A stretch of DNA of 64,000 bases from Natrinema amylolyticus_A (GCF_042678045.1 NZ_JBHUDI010000001.1:124001-188000); one strand, 5' to 3'; numbered from the stretch's first letter, positions 44,231 to 53,444 are shown. Notes: generated by a model not told the origin, from the letters alone. Numbers and translations are program-made.

Positions 44231-44725
44231 ATGCACGTTACGCCCGCTCGCGTCAGCGAGGAACGAGACTGGATCGCGGCCCGTGCCGATCGAGTCGTCC
44301 CGATCATCAACGACGTCCGCGACGAACTCGGGGAGATTTTCGAGACCGACGTCGACGCCGTGACGACGGCACAGTACCGCGCGGCGGTCGACGATGTCTT
44401 CGCCGACGGCGGTCTGGCAGTCAACGTCGCTGCCCTGGTCGCCATCCTCAGAGATCTCGATGTCGAGGGCGACTATCCAGGATTCGTCGTCGACGAACTC
44501 CTCGGTCGCGAACTGGCCGGGACGATCGCCGGCGACCAACCGCTCCGGACGCTCGGCGAGGCGACGTTCCACTACGCCGACGTTCACGTCCACGGTGACG
44601 CGGACGAAAACGCCGGCATCGACGACTGCGAGGCAGCACTGGCCGCCGGCTTTCAGGAACGACTGCCGGGCTGGGACTGGACCGAACGTGAGAGTCCGTT
44701 TGCGCTCGAACGACGAGAGCGCTAA
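44231..44725 (+). CDS. Conserved haloarchaeal protein, unknown function
   Basis: 164 residues, acidic, starting MHVTPARVSEERDWIAARADRV. Helical regions VVPIINDVRDELGEIFETD and NVAALVAILRDLDVEG; ends in WDWTERESPFALERRER. No recognised catalytic motif. A longer version from the ATG at 44138 is in frame and better placed for the strong TATA at 44092, but its first 31 residues are Arg-rich and unlike the rest, so I prefer 44231. Confidence 0.6.
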   Translation: MHVTPARVSEERDWIAARADRVVPIINDVRDELGEIFETDVDAVTTAQYRAAVDDVFADGGLAVNVAALVAILRDLDVEGDYPGFVVDELLGRELAGTIAGDQPLRTLGEATFHYADVHVHGDADENAGIDDCEAALAAGFQERLPGWDWTERESPFALERRER

Positions 44726-44843
44726 GCCGCGAGCGCAATCAACCTGTGAAAATGGAACGTGTCGGAGAAAGCTTCGTACGGGTTTTAAAAACGATCAGTA
44801 CAGGCGCGGGTGTGATCAATCGGGAACTGTTTTAGCTCCCTGT

Positions 44844-44860
44844 CAGACTTAAGTAGTCTG
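44844..44860 (+). promoter_or_regulatory. Inverted repeat over a TATA-like element
   Basis: CAGACT-TAAGT-AGTCTG, perfect 6-bp arms around CTTAAG-like sequence, about 30 bases before the ATG at 44884. A repressor bound here would cover the TATA site of the small gene. Confidence 0.4.
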
Positions 44861-44883
44861 GCGGAGTCAGCGATTCTTAACGC

Positions 44884-45063
44884 ATGGGGGAAGATCGAAA
44901 TCTTCTCGCCATCTGTGACCAATGCGGAAACGCATATGCAGCCATAATCACTGATGATGGAGAAATACTCCCGATTGGGGCTCGAAATGGTTGCAGGTGT
45001 GGCGGGAAATCGTTCTCCCAAGTAGACAAAGAAGATTTTGATGAAGCTACTGACGGTGACTGA
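44884..45063 (+). CDS. Small four-cysteine protein, low GC
   Basis: 59 residues: MGEDRNLLAICDQCGNAYAA, a middle ITDDGEILPIG, then GCRCGGKSFSQVDKED. The CxxC and CRCGG pairs suggest a small zinc ribbon. Codon usage is clearly less GC-rich than in the neighbours, suggesting later acquisition. Preceded by an inverted repeat over its putative TATA. Function unknown. Confidence 0.6.
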   Translation: MGEDRNLLAICDQCGNAYAAIITDDGEILPIGARNGCRCGGKSFSQVDKEDFDEATDGD

Positions 45064-45142
45064 TCAGTTCGCAGATCCACTGACCAGTGTGATGAGTCGA
45101 TGACACTGAGTAGCTGGATGAAAGACGGCGATCGCGTTCGAG

Positions 45143-45697
45143 TTACCCGTCCGTCTCGTTCCCTGTCGTCGAATCGTTCGTCTCGTTGCCGGCAGCTTGC
45201 TGTTGCTCGAGCAGTGCTCGTTGTTGCTCGCGCTGTTGGGCTCGCTGTTGCTGTTGCTGGACGAGGGCGTCGTACTGCTCGCCGGAATAGATCGCACCGG
45301 CGGCCCCATCGCGGAGCGTATCCAGAATCGCCTCGTCAGAGCCGGCGGCGAGAAAGAGGCCGTACGCCGTTTCGGACTCTTCGATCGTGATATCGGTGTC
45401 CGCGGTCGACTCCTCGAAATCAGTCGCGGCCGCTTCGACCAACTCGAGTCGCCGTTCCTGATACTCCAGTTGCGCCTCCTGCTGGCTGATGTTCCCGCTG
45501 TCGATCTCCTCTTGGATCTCCTCACTCAGACTCGCCTCTTCGTCCTCGTCGGGTCTGATCTGGAGCGTGACGGCGTTTGACGACTCGTCGTCCGACGATC
45601 CACTCATCGAGTCGAGCTGGGAGCAGCCGGCGAGCGACGCGGCGAGGCCGGTTCCGGCAAGCGCGAGGAGGCCACGGCGGCTCGAAAGGTTCGACAT
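45143..45697 (-). CDS. Tat-exported lipoprotein with Gln-rich C-terminus
   Basis: 184 residues. Signal MSNLSSRRGLLALAGTGLAA followed by lipobox LAGC, so probably exported folded by Tat and lipid-anchored outside. The mature part is acidic and helical (SEEIQEEIDSGNISQQEAQL), then a segment with repeated glutamines (VQQQQQRAQQREQQRALL), unusual in this genome, and an Asn/Thr end with sequons. Could form a coiled coil on the surface. Start at ATG 45697; an ATG at 45724 would displace the signal. Confidence 0.7.
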   Translation of the reverse strand: MSNLSSRRGLLALAGTGLAASLAGCSQLDSMSGSSDDESSNAVTLQIRPDEDEEASLSEEIQEEIDSGNISQQEAQLEYQERRLELVEAAATDFEESTADTDITIEESETAYGLFLAAGSDEAILDTLRDGAAGAIYSGEQYDALVQQQQQRAQQREQQRALLEQQQAAGNETNDSTTGNETDG

Positions 45698-45824
45698 TGT
45701 GCCTCGAGCGAGTAGTCGATCCATGATATATCTTTTGTGTCGATCCCGGCTCGGAGCCGGTGGCTCGAGAGTGGATCCACCCGACAGCGGGGGGCTTTTA
45801 TTCGTCCCAACACTACCGCTGCCA

Positions 45825-46568
45825 GTGACGGAGTCAGAGCACGGCAAGCGAACTGAGACCGTCGAGCGGCCGACGCCGGCGGCGGCCCGCGACGTGATCG
45901 CCCGCGGATTCGAGCGCGGCGCCATCGTGACCGTCTTCGGGCGCTGCACCGTCGACTACGACGGTCGAGCAACGAGCTATCTCGAGGCGGGCGACCGCCA
46001 CGTCATGTTCAAACCCGACGGCGCGGCGCTGGTCCACACCGACGAGGGCCAGCAGCCGGTCAACTGGCAGCCGCCGGGCTGTGACCACGATGTCTTCACG
46101 GACGACGGCGCACTCGTCCTCGAGAGCCGTCGATCGACGCCGGACGAACGACTCACCGTCCGATTTCAGGAACTCTTCCAGGTCTCCGCGCTGTCGGGCT
46201 CCGACGAGAACGACCTCGCCCTCGTCGGTACCGAGGAAGACCTCCGCCAGCGGATCTTGGAGGAGCCGACCCTGCTTGAGACCGGCTTTACACCGCTGGC
46301 GACCGAGCGCGACACGCCGGCAGGTGCGGTCGACATCTACGGCGAGGACGCCGCGGGCCGGGCAGTCGTGGTCGAACTGAAACGTCGCCGGGTCGGCCCC
46401 GACGCGGTGAGCCAGCTTCGGCGGTACGTCGATGCGCTCGAGCGGGATTTACACGCCAATGCTGCCGTTCGCGGGATTCTGGTCGCGCCGTCGGTGACCG
46501 ATCGCGCGAATCGGCTGCTGACCGAACACGGCCTCGAATTCGTCTCGCTCGAGCCACCGGCCGAGTGA
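45825..46568 (+). CDS. nucS: Endonuclease NucS/EndoMS
   Basis: 247 residues. Mismatch-specific double-strand endonuclease that provides a non-MutS mismatch-repair route. N-terminal DNA-binding beta domain (CTVDYDGRATSYLEAGDRHVMFKPDG) and C-terminal nuclease domain with the D-x(n)-ExK site: Asp in GAVDIYGED and Glu-Lys in VVELKRRRVGPDAVSQLRRYVDAL. Start is GTG at 45825, 28 bases after TATA ggcttttatt. Notably mutS (47418-50138) is 0.85 kb away. Confidence 0.93.
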   Translation: MTESEHGKRTETVERPTPAAARDVIARGFERGAIVTVFGRCTVDYDGRATSYLEAGDRHVMFKPDGAALVHTDEGQQPVNWQPPGCDHDVFTDDGALVLESRRSTPDERLTVRFQELFQVSALSGSDENDLALVGTEEDLRQRILEEPTLLETGFTPLATERDTPAGAVDIYGEDAAGRAVVVELKRRRVGPDAVSQLRRYVDALERDLHANAAVRGILVAPSVTDRANRLLTEHGLEFVSLEPPAE

Positions 46569-46595
46569 GCTGTTGGGTATTCTAGCAGCGATGTG

Positions 46596-47051
46596 TCAAG
46601 CCGGGTACGTCCCCTCGAGGCGCGTCTGCTCGAGGACGTGGCCCTCCATCGCCGACCGGAGGTCGTCCGCGCCGGCGTCGCCGGAGAGTTCGAGCGGCGC
46701 GTCCAGTGCGTACAGTTCGAATCGGTAGGTGTGTTCCCTGTCCGGCGGGTTCGGGCCGCCGTAGCCGTGGTCGCCGTAATCGTTCATCCCTTCGGTCGCA
46801 TCTGCGGCGTCCCAGCCCTCGGGGATCGTCGTCGTTTCTGGGGGAACGTTCCAGACGACCCAGTGGTCCCAGATCTTTCCGGCTGGCTCCCGCGCGTCGG
46901 GATCGTCCACGATCAGCGCGAGCGACTCGGCGTCGTCGGGGACGCCATCGATCTCGAGCGGCGGGTTGACGTCGTCGTTCGTGTAGCCGTACTCCGCGGG
47001 AATTCGCTCCCCATTGTCGAACGCCGGACTCTCGACTGTAAGTTCTCCCAT
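46596..47051 (-). CDS. YbhB/YbcL-type PEBP-family protein
   Basis: 151 residues of the phosphatidylethanolamine-binding/Raf-kinase-inhibitor-like fold. Family motifs: SPAFDNGERIPAEYGYTNDDVNPPL, SLALIVDDPDA, WDHWVVWNVPP, YGGPNPPDREHTYRFELYALD. Function in archaea is unknown; ligand binding or protease-inhibitor-like roles have been proposed for the family. ATG 47051 gives MGELTVESPAF; an upstream start is possible. Confidence 0.88.
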   Translation of the reverse strand: MGELTVESPAFDNGERIPAEYGYTNDDVNPPLEIDGVPDDAESLALIVDDPDAREPAGKIWDHWVVWNVPPETTTIPEGWDAADATEGMNDYGDHGYGGPNPPDREHTYRFELYALDAPLELSGDAGADDLRSAMEGHVLEQTRLEGTYPA

Positions 47052-47175
47052 TTCGATGACCACCTCTCGCGTATCGGCCGTTCACCAGCAGGATAGAAGA
47101 ACCTTACAGCCGGCTCGAGGACCAGCTGACGTCAACCGGAAGGGCGACCGATCCGGGTCCCGGTCGGGCGGCCGG

Positions 47176-47319
47176 CTACCGGCGAACCGTGAAGATCGCG
47201 ATCCCCAGTAGTAGCAGCCCGATTCCCCACCACAACGAGTCACCCGGGAGTGCTTTCAGTAGCAGCGTGACGATTCCCGACGTGATGAGTGACCACCCGA
47301 CCGTCGTTCGATACGTCAT
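47176..47319 (-). CDS. 47-residue membrane protein
   Basis: Begins MTYRTTVGWSLITSGIVTLL and contains two short hydrophobic segments (about 6-22 and 28-44) with a hinge LPGDSLWW, ending FTVRR. Likely a small inner-membrane protein of the kind common in haloarchaea. The frame is open further upstream but there it becomes Arg-rich. Confidence 0.6.
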   Translation of the reverse strand: MTYRTTVGWSLITSGIVTLLLKALPGDSLWWGIGLLLLGIAIFTVRR

Positions 47320-47417
47320 AGGACGATATCGCCGCTGACGCAGTTGTGTGTTGTGCCGGACGCTGCCGTACAGGCGAGTTTTCCGTCGGCGGCACCCGTT
47401 GGCGACGCGCCGTCGCG

Positions 47418-50138
47418 TCACTCCTCGAGCAACTGTTTGAGCCGATCGAGTTCCGTCAGCGCCTCGACGGGGGTGAGGTGCGCGAGATCGAGCGCACGGA
47501 GTTCGGCCGCTACGTCCGCCGGCACGTCCCCGCCGTCCGCCGTCGCCGGCGCGGGCGCGTCCTCGTCGGAGTCGGGGGCCGATCCGTCGCTCGAGCCAGT
47601 GCCGGTAGTCTCCGCGTCTGCACCGTCGTCCGTCCGGACCTCCTCGGCGGCTGCGTCGGCGACCAGTTCCCGTGCCCGATCGACCACGCCCTCGGGCACG
47701 CCGGCCGCAGTCGCGACCTCGACGCCGTACGAGCCCGTCGCCGCGCCGGGCGCGATCTCGTGGTGAAAGACGACCTCGCCGTCGTCCTGGTCGACCTCGA
47801 AGTGAAGCGTGAAGGCAGACTCGAGGTCGTCGGCGAGTTCGGTCAGCGGGTGGTGGTGCGTCGCGAAGAGCGTCGTCGCGCCGACCGCGTCGTGGAGGTG
47901 TTCCGTGATCGCCTGCGCGATGGCCATCCCGTCTGCGGTCGAGGTGCCCCGCCCGACCTCGTCGAGGAGCACGAGCGAGCCCGCGTCGGCTTCTCGGAGG
48001 ATGGTCGCGAGTTCGTCCATCTCGACCATGAACGTCGAGCGTCCGCCGGCGATGTCGTCGCTGGCCCCGACGCGGGTGAAGATCCGGTCGACGGGTGTGA
48101 GCCTGGCGGCTCGAGCGGGGACGAAACTGCCGACCTGCGCTAGCAGAACGATCTGAGCTACCTGGCGCATGTACGTCGACTTGCCGGACATGTTGGGGCC
48201 GGTGATCACCGCCAGCCGTCGGTCGCTCGTCAGGCGAGCGTCGTTAGGGACGAACGACTCCTGGGTGCGCTCGACGACCGGATGGCGGCCGCCCTCGACC
48301 TCGATCACGAGTCCGTCCCGTCCCTCGCGCTCGAGCAGCTCCGGCCGGCAGTAGTCGTACTGGGCGGCGACGGTGGCAAGCGAGACGAGCGCGTCCAGGG
48401 TCGCCAGCGCGTCGGCCAGGGACTGGACGCGTTCGACTTCGGCGGCGATCTCGTGGCGCACCTCGCAAAAGAGTTCGTACTCGCGGTCGTCCGCGCGTTG
48501 TTCGGCGCCGACGATCTCGTCTTCGCGCGATTTCAGTTCCGGAGTGACGAACCGCTCGGAGTTCTTCAGGGTCTGGCGGCGCTGATAGTCCTCGGGGACG
48601 GCCTCGAGGTTCGGATTCGTCACCTCGATGTAGTAGCCGTGCACCGAGTTGTGGCCGACCTTCAGCGAGTCGATGCCGGTGCGCTCGCGTTCGCGCTCCT
48701 CTAAGTCGTCGATCCACTGTTTGCCGTCCCGGGCGGTTGCGCGCACTTCGTCGAGATCGTCGTCGTACCCCTCCGCGATGATCCCGCCTTCGGTGATCTC
48801 GATCGGCGGCTCCGCGACGATCGCGTCCTCGATCAGTCCGCGGACGTCCGCCAGCGGATCGAGGGCCGCGTGGAGGTCCTGCAGGCGCTCGCAGTCGGCG
48901 TCCGCGAGTTGGTCACGGATCTCGGGGACGACCGCGAGCGTATCCCGCAGCGAGCGCAAATCCCGCGCGTTGGCCCGCTCGCGAGAGATTCGTCCGATCA
49001 GCCGTTCCAGGTCGTAGACCTCTCGCAGGCGGTCGTGGAGCCGTTCGCGCCGCTGGACGGCCGCTTTCAGTTCCGCGACCGCGTCGTGGCGCGCCTCGAT
49101 TCGGGCGGGCTCGAGCAACGGCCGGCGGAGCCAGTCGCGCAGCCGGCGGCCGCCGAGGGCGCTCGCGGTCTCGTCGAGCACGCCGATCAGCGTCGCGTCG
49201 TCGCGGCCGTGAACCGTTCGGGGCTCGAACAGCTCGAGACTACGCAGAGCGACGGCGTCGAGCAAGAGGTACTCGCGAGGATCGTAGCGGGTGAGCTGTG
49301 TGATGTACTCGAGGCGCTGCTCCGCGTCGCCCTCGAAAACGGCGTCGACGCGTTCGTCGTCGCCACGCTCGCCCTCGTGTTCGCCGCCGCGGACGTACTC
49401 GGCGTAGGCCAACAACGCGCCACAGGCCCGGATCTCGGCGTCGGTTGCCAGCAGGGCGTCGGGGTTCCGGAAGTACGCCGCGAGCTTCTCACCGGCCCGC
49501 TCGCGGTCGAAGGCACGCGCGTCGAACGGCGTCACCATACAGTCGTCAGGGACGGGGTCGGCCGGGGTGTCGGGACCGACGACTGCTTCGGAGGGGGCGA
49601 AGCGGCTCAGCTCGTCGGCGATTGACTCGCTCGCGGTCGCACTCGTCGCGTAAAAGTCGCCGGTCGAGACGTCGAGTAGTGCCAGGCCGAGACGCTCGTC
49701 CTCGCGGGCCAGCGCCGACACGAAGTTGTTGTCGTCGCTGGCGAGCAGTTCGTCCTCGGTGAGCGTCCCCGGCGTGATCACGCGCGTAACCGCCCGCTCG
49801 ACGACGCCCGAGGTCTCGCCGGGCTCTTCGACCTGATCCGCGACGGCGACACGGTAGCCGGCCTCGAGCAGGTCCTCGATGTACGACTCGGCGTTGTCGA
49901 TCGGGATACCAGCCATCGGGTACTCGCCGGTGGAGTCCTCGCGGCTGGTCAGGGCGATCTCGAGCAAGCGAGCAGTGCGTTCGGCTGCGCCACAAAACGT
50001 TTCATAAAAATCCCCCACCTGGAAGAGGACGATCGCGTCGTCATAGCGCGCACAGAGGTCGTGATACTGACGCATCATCGGCGTCAGCTCGTCGCGTTTC
50101 TCGGCCATCGCCGCTGGCGGGCCAAGCGCCGGATCCAT
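47418..50138 (-). CDS. mutS: DNA mismatch repair protein MutS
   Basis: 906 residues. Mismatch sensor with the complete MutS1 layout: mismatch-binding motif VGDFYETF near residue 50, connector, lever and clamp domains, then the ATPase (Walker A TGPNMSGKSTYMRQ, Walker B LVLLDEVGRGTSTADG, ATHHHPLTEL). An acidic linker precedes the C-terminal helical end LTPVEALTELDRLKQLLEE. The ATG at 50138 is preferred to one at 50183 because a TATA-like gctatttcc lies about 30 bases before it. mutL is not in the window. Confidence 0.95.
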   Translation of the reverse strand: MDPALGPPAAMAEKRDELTPMMRQYHDLCARYDDAIVLFQVGDFYETFCGAAERTARLLEIALTSREDSTGEYPMAGIPIDNAESYIEDLLEAGYRVAVADQVEEPGETSGVVERAVTRVITPGTLTEDELLASDDNNFVSALAREDERLGLALLDVSTGDFYATSATASESIADELSRFAPSEAVVGPDTPADPVPDDCMVTPFDARAFDRERAGEKLAAYFRNPDALLATDAEIRACGALLAYAEYVRGGEHEGERGDDERVDAVFEGDAEQRLEYITQLTRYDPREYLLLDAVALRSLELFEPRTVHGRDDATLIGVLDETASALGGRRLRDWLRRPLLEPARIEARHDAVAELKAAVQRRERLHDRLREVYDLERLIGRISRERANARDLRSLRDTLAVVPEIRDQLADADCERLQDLHAALDPLADVRGLIEDAIVAEPPIEITEGGIIAEGYDDDLDEVRATARDGKQWIDDLEERERERTGIDSLKVGHNSVHGYYIEVTNPNLEAVPEDYQRRQTLKNSERFVTPELKSREDEIVGAEQRADDREYELFCEVRHEIAAEVERVQSLADALATLDALVSLATVAAQYDYCRPELLEREGRDGLVIEVEGGRHPVVERTQESFVPNDARLTSDRRLAVITGPNMSGKSTYMRQVAQIVLLAQVGSFVPARAARLTPVDRIFTRVGASDDIAGGRSTFMVEMDELATILREADAGSLVLLDEVGRGTSTADGMAIAQAITEHLHDAVGATTLFATHHHPLTELADDLESAFTLHFEVDQDDGEVVFHHEIAPGAATGSYGVEVATAAGVPEGVVDRARELVADAAAEEVRTDDGADAETTGTGSSDGSAPDSDEDAPAPATADGGDVPADVAAELRALDLAHLTPVEALTELDRLKQLLEE

Positions 50139-50269
50139 ACCCGGATTCGACCGTCCGATGCGGAAATAGCTTGCTGGATCCACGCGGTGTAGGTAGTAAT
50201 CAAATCACGAGACTGTCACGTAACGAGAAAAGCGTATAACGGTCGACCGCAGACAGGTCGACGAGAGCT

Positions 50270-51526
50270 ATGATAGGGGCGTCGTCGATCGCGAGTCGCG
50301 TCGTCGCGGTGATCCTCGTCGCCGGATTCCTCAGCGGTGCGATGACGGGCGTCGCAGCCGGCGAGTCGACCACCGGTGTGGGGACTGTCGGATCGACAAC
50401 CGCACTCGAGCCCGCGCTCAACGAGACGACCGACGAACTCGAGTCCACGACGGAACCAACCACTGAGAGCCTCGAGTCCACGACCACCGAGACGACCGAG
50501 ACGGTGGAAAACACGACTGAACCCGTCGATGACACCGTCTCGAGCACGACGGAGACGGTCGACGGCACCGTCAACGACACTGCGGAAACCGTGGACGGCA
50601 CCGTCACCGAAACGACGGAGGCGGTCGACGGCGTCAACGGGACTGTCAACGCCTCTCTCGAGGTGGGATCGGACTCGACGCAGGAGGCGGGGGCCTCGAG
50701 CACCGATCCCGACGACCCCGATAACAGGGAGCAGAGAACCAGTGAGACGACCGGCAGTGGTGACGGCGCTGGCGGTCCCGTCGACCCGCCGAGTACGGGC
50801 GAAGCGGCGGCGAACGCCGTCCTGGTCGGACTGTTAGGTGCGATTGCGTCCGGCACCGCAGCGAGTGGCGCGGCCGGGGCTGGGACGTCCGGCGCCGCCG
50901 GGGGCGCAGGGACCGCGGCAGCCGGCTGGCTGAGCCATCTCCGCGAGGGGGCCCAGCTTCGGCGGCTTGGCACCGACCAGCTGCGACGCGCGGGCGCGGA
51001 CCTCTGGAAAGTCCTGCCGATCTTTCGTTACAGCCGCTACGACGACTCCGACCCGCTCGAGCACGACCGCCGCCGTGCGATCTACGAAACGATCCGGGAC
51101 CAGCCCGGGACCTACCTGTCTGCGATCAGCGACCGGACCGACATCCCCCTCTCGACGGTCCGCCATCACGTCCGCGTACTCGAAGACGAGGACCTGATCT
51201 CCACGCGCACGATCAACGGGAAGCGCCGCTACGTCCTCGAGGAGGCCGACGCCGAACTGCAGGCGGCCCTCGAAGACCCCGCGAAGCGAGCGGTGCTCGA
51301 GACACTGGCCAACCTCGAGCGAGCGCCCAATGGCCGGCTCGCCGAGGTGCTCGACCGGGACCCGAGCACGATCTCACACCACCTCGGCGCGCTCGAGGAG
51401 GACGGGCTGGTGATTCGCGAGCGAGACGGCCGCTCGATCGTCAACGAACTCTCGCCCCGGGTCGAAGCGGCTCTCGGCGGACCCGACTCGGAGACCCCGT
51501 CGCGGTCCGTGCCGGCCGACGACTGA
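50270..51526 (+). CDS. Membrane-anchored double winged-helix regulator with Thr/Glu repeat
   Basis: 418 residues. Signal peptide (1-30), a low-complexity extracellular segment with repeated ETVDGTV/TETTE units and several N-glycosylation sequons (NETT, NTTE, NDTA, NGTV, NAS), a Gly/Ala-rich transmembrane stretch (about 185-222), then two winged-helix domains (about 262-325 and 340-400; LSAISDRTDIPLSTVRHHVRVLED and NGRLAEVLDRDPSTISHHLGALEE). Resembles haloarchaeal membrane-bound ArsR/MarR-like regulators. Divergent from mutS. Signal and targets unknown. Confidence 0.75.
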   Translation: MIGASSIASRVVAVILVAGFLSGAMTGVAAGESTTGVGTVGSTTALEPALNETTDELESTTEPTTESLESTTTETTETVENTTEPVDDTVSSTTETVDGTVNDTAETVDGTVTETTEAVDGVNGTVNASLEVGSDSTQEAGASSTDPDDPDNREQRTSETTGSGDGAGGPVDPPSTGEAAANAVLVGLLGAIASGTAASGAAGAGTSGAAGGAGTAAAGWLSHLREGAQLRRLGTDQLRRAGADLWKVLPIFRYSRYDDSDPLEHDRRRAIYETIRDQPGTYLSAISDRTDIPLSTVRHHVRVLEDEDLISTRTINGKRRYVLEEADAELQAALEDPAKRAVLETLANLERAPNGRLAEVLDRDPSTISHHLGALEEDGLVIRERDGRSIVNELSPRVEAALGGPDSETPSRSVPADD

Positions 51527-51723
51527 TTCACTCGAGCGCTCGAGGGCGGTTTCTCACGTGCGCGGTTCAGCGCTAACGCTTTCCAGTAGGGAGGAATGTG
51601 GCTGCTTTAATCAGAAGATAGTCTGAAATAGCTGCATAGTACAGGAGAAACCGTTACCAGCAGAGCCATCTATATATCTGCTACTTGTCAAGGACTGTGT
51701 GCTAAATACGGCGGGTAAATCTA

Positions 51724-52215
51724 TCAGAGAAACCGCTCGTCGGCCTGTTTTGATTGAATTGTCGACTTCGATGCGTTGAGCCACCCCGTGTCCGCATCGG
51801 GCGGGACGTCAAAGTTGGGAACAAATGGCTTGATATCCAGCAACGGTGTCCGATCGATCACATCAATACCGCTCACAGTCACTTCGTGGTCTGTGACGGA
51901 GACAATCTCGACAACAGAGAGACCGATTGGATTCGGTCGCTGTGGTGCTCGTGTGGCAAAGACACCTCTTTGTTCGTCGTCAAGGAATGGTTCGACCTGC
52001 AGGGGAGCAGCATCGCCAGATGCATGAAAATGATACAGCAGGATACAGTGAGTAAACCCGTCGAGATCCCGCAGCCCATCCGTGTACGACTCCTCGATCT
52101 CGACAGTCCCCTCTGTGGCAGCTTCCCCGACTGGTTGGATCGGCATTCCATCCGGTGATTCGAACGGGGTTCGGATCATCCCGATTGGCTCATAATTGAA
52201 CTGATCTTCTGGCAC
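51724..52215 (-). CDS. trmO: TrmO-type tRNA (t6A37) N6-methyltransferase
   Basis: 163 residues of the TsaA-like/YaeB family: FNYEPIGMIRTPFESPDGMPIQP, DLDGFTHCILLYHFHASG, FATRAPQRPNPIGLSVVEIVSV and IDVIDRTPLLDIKPFVPNFD. In bacteria TrmO N6-methylates threonylcarbamoyladenosine at tRNA position 37 using SAM; the archaeal role is inferred. GC content is visibly lower than in the neighbours and the flanks are A/T-rich, suggesting horizontal transfer. Confidence 0.8.
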   Translation of the reverse strand: MPEDQFNYEPIGMIRTPFESPDGMPIQPVGEAATEGTVEIEESYTDGLRDLDGFTHCILLYHFHASGDAAPLQVEPFLDDEQRGVFATRAPQRPNPIGLSVVEIVSVTDHEVTVSGIDVIDRTPLLDIKPFVPNFDVPPDADTGWLNASKSTIQSKQADERFL

Positions 52216-52362
52216 ATCTGTAGCTTAGGCTTTGAATGAGAAATCAGTGTCGTAGCCGATACGCGTCCTGTATCAGGCCCCATCCGTGAACACCACCTGT
52301 GCCTGATATACCGAACGCCGTTTTGGGTCCGAGACTGAACGGAGGTACCGCACTACCACCTG

Positions 52363-52701
52363 TTACGGATCGGCCCCCGCCGTCTCGAAGTACAGCGCCG
52401 CGTGGTTCGCACAGCCAGGATTGAAGGCCGCATCACAGGCCGGGCAGCGGTAGTCGGCCGCGAGATACTCGGGAACAGTTAATTCAGTCTCGCAGACGCC
52501 ACACAGGACGGACGGCTCGTCGAATCGGTCGCGCGGCCACGGCACCGTTTCGTGGTCCGCGCGTTCCTCGTGGCATCGAAAACAGGGATAGTAGTGCTCA
52601 CAACACGCGAATCTGAACGCGACGACGTCGCGGTCGGTGTGGTAGTGGGCACACCGGGTTTCCTGGTCAACGTCAACGCCGCGGACGGGCGAGCTCGACA
52701 T
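52363..52701 (-). CDS. CHY zinc-finger protein
   Basis: 112 residues. CHY-type zinc finger: TRCAHYHTDRDVVAFRFACCEHYYPCFRCHEE, then CGVCETEL and CPACDAAFNPGCANH, together enough Cys/His for three zinc ions. Bacterial and archaeal members are small and of unknown function. The ATG at 52701 gives MSSSPVRGVDVD. Confidence 0.82.
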   Translation of the reverse strand: MSSSPVRGVDVDQETRCAHYHTDRDVVAFRFACCEHYYPCFRCHEERADHETVPWPRDRFDEPSVLCGVCETELTVPEYLAADYRCPACDAAFNPGCANHAALYFETAGADP

Positions 52702-52901
52702 GGCGTGGTCGGTCGAGTCGACGCGCCGGGGTGCCTTCGTGGTTGTGGTCGAACACCACACCGAGGGAAAAACCATGTCGGTCAGCAGGAGCCAGAAACA
52801 CGTCGAGAACGGGACGGCGAGAGTGAGCGTGATCGGGAGCGACGCGCTGGACGGCGTCGCGACTCGAGCGCCCTCGAGCGAACCCGACTGGCGTCGAGTC
52901 G

Positions 52902-53444
52902 CTACTCGAACTGGGCGGTGTCGCCGCGCCGGTAGCGGTCAACGCGCCGGTAACCGTGGACGGTCGCGCTGGGATCGAGTTCGATCTCGTAGCGGCCGAT
53001 GATGTCCTGAGTATCGGGGACGGCCCGTCGCTCGACGACCTCGACGACGGCCCGCCAGCCCTCGTCGGTCGGCGAGATCTCGCTGACGCCGTCGAACTCG
53101 TGGCCGATGAGCTGGCCTGCAGTCGACTGGACGGTCTCTCGAACGGCGAGGATCCCTGCGATTTCCTCCTCGGCGTCGACGTCCGCGTCGACTGCGTCGG
53201 GATCGGTCTTTTCCTCCGCGGTCATGGTCGTCGTGCCGCGGGATCGGGGCTGCTCGACATCGTCGCTCTCGCCCTGTTCGTCGGCCTGTTCCTCCGCTTC
53301 GGCTGTCTGACTGTCGCTCACTGTTGGATCACTCTCGTCGTGTTGATAGCAGAAGCCGTCGTCCTGGGCCGGCCGTGAGCAGCGCTCACCGTCTTCGGTG
53401 CGGGCCCTACACTGCTCCTGTGAATGGGTGTCGGCTTCGGCCAT
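52902..53444 (-). CDS. gvpO: Gas vesicle protein GvpO
   Basis: 180 residues, last gene of the leftward gvpA-N-O operon. The C-terminal 90 residues (IAGILAVRETVQSTAGQLIGHEFDGVSEI to YRRVDRYRRGDTAQFE) match GvpO, needed for gas-vesicle formation in Haloferax. The N-terminus carries an extra Cys/His cluster (RARTEDGERCSRPAQDDGFC, then YQH) followed by a long acidic linker, making the protein longer than typical GvpO. Confidence 0.88.
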   Translation of the reverse strand: MAEADTHSQEQCRARTEDGERCSRPAQDDGFCYQHDESDPTVSDSQTAEAEEQADEQGESDDVEQPRSRGTTTMTAEEKTDPDAVDADVDAEEEIAGILAVRETVQSTAGQLIGHEFDGVSEISPTDEGWRAVVEVVERRAVPDTQDIIGRYEIELDPSATVHGYRRVDRYRRGDTAQFE

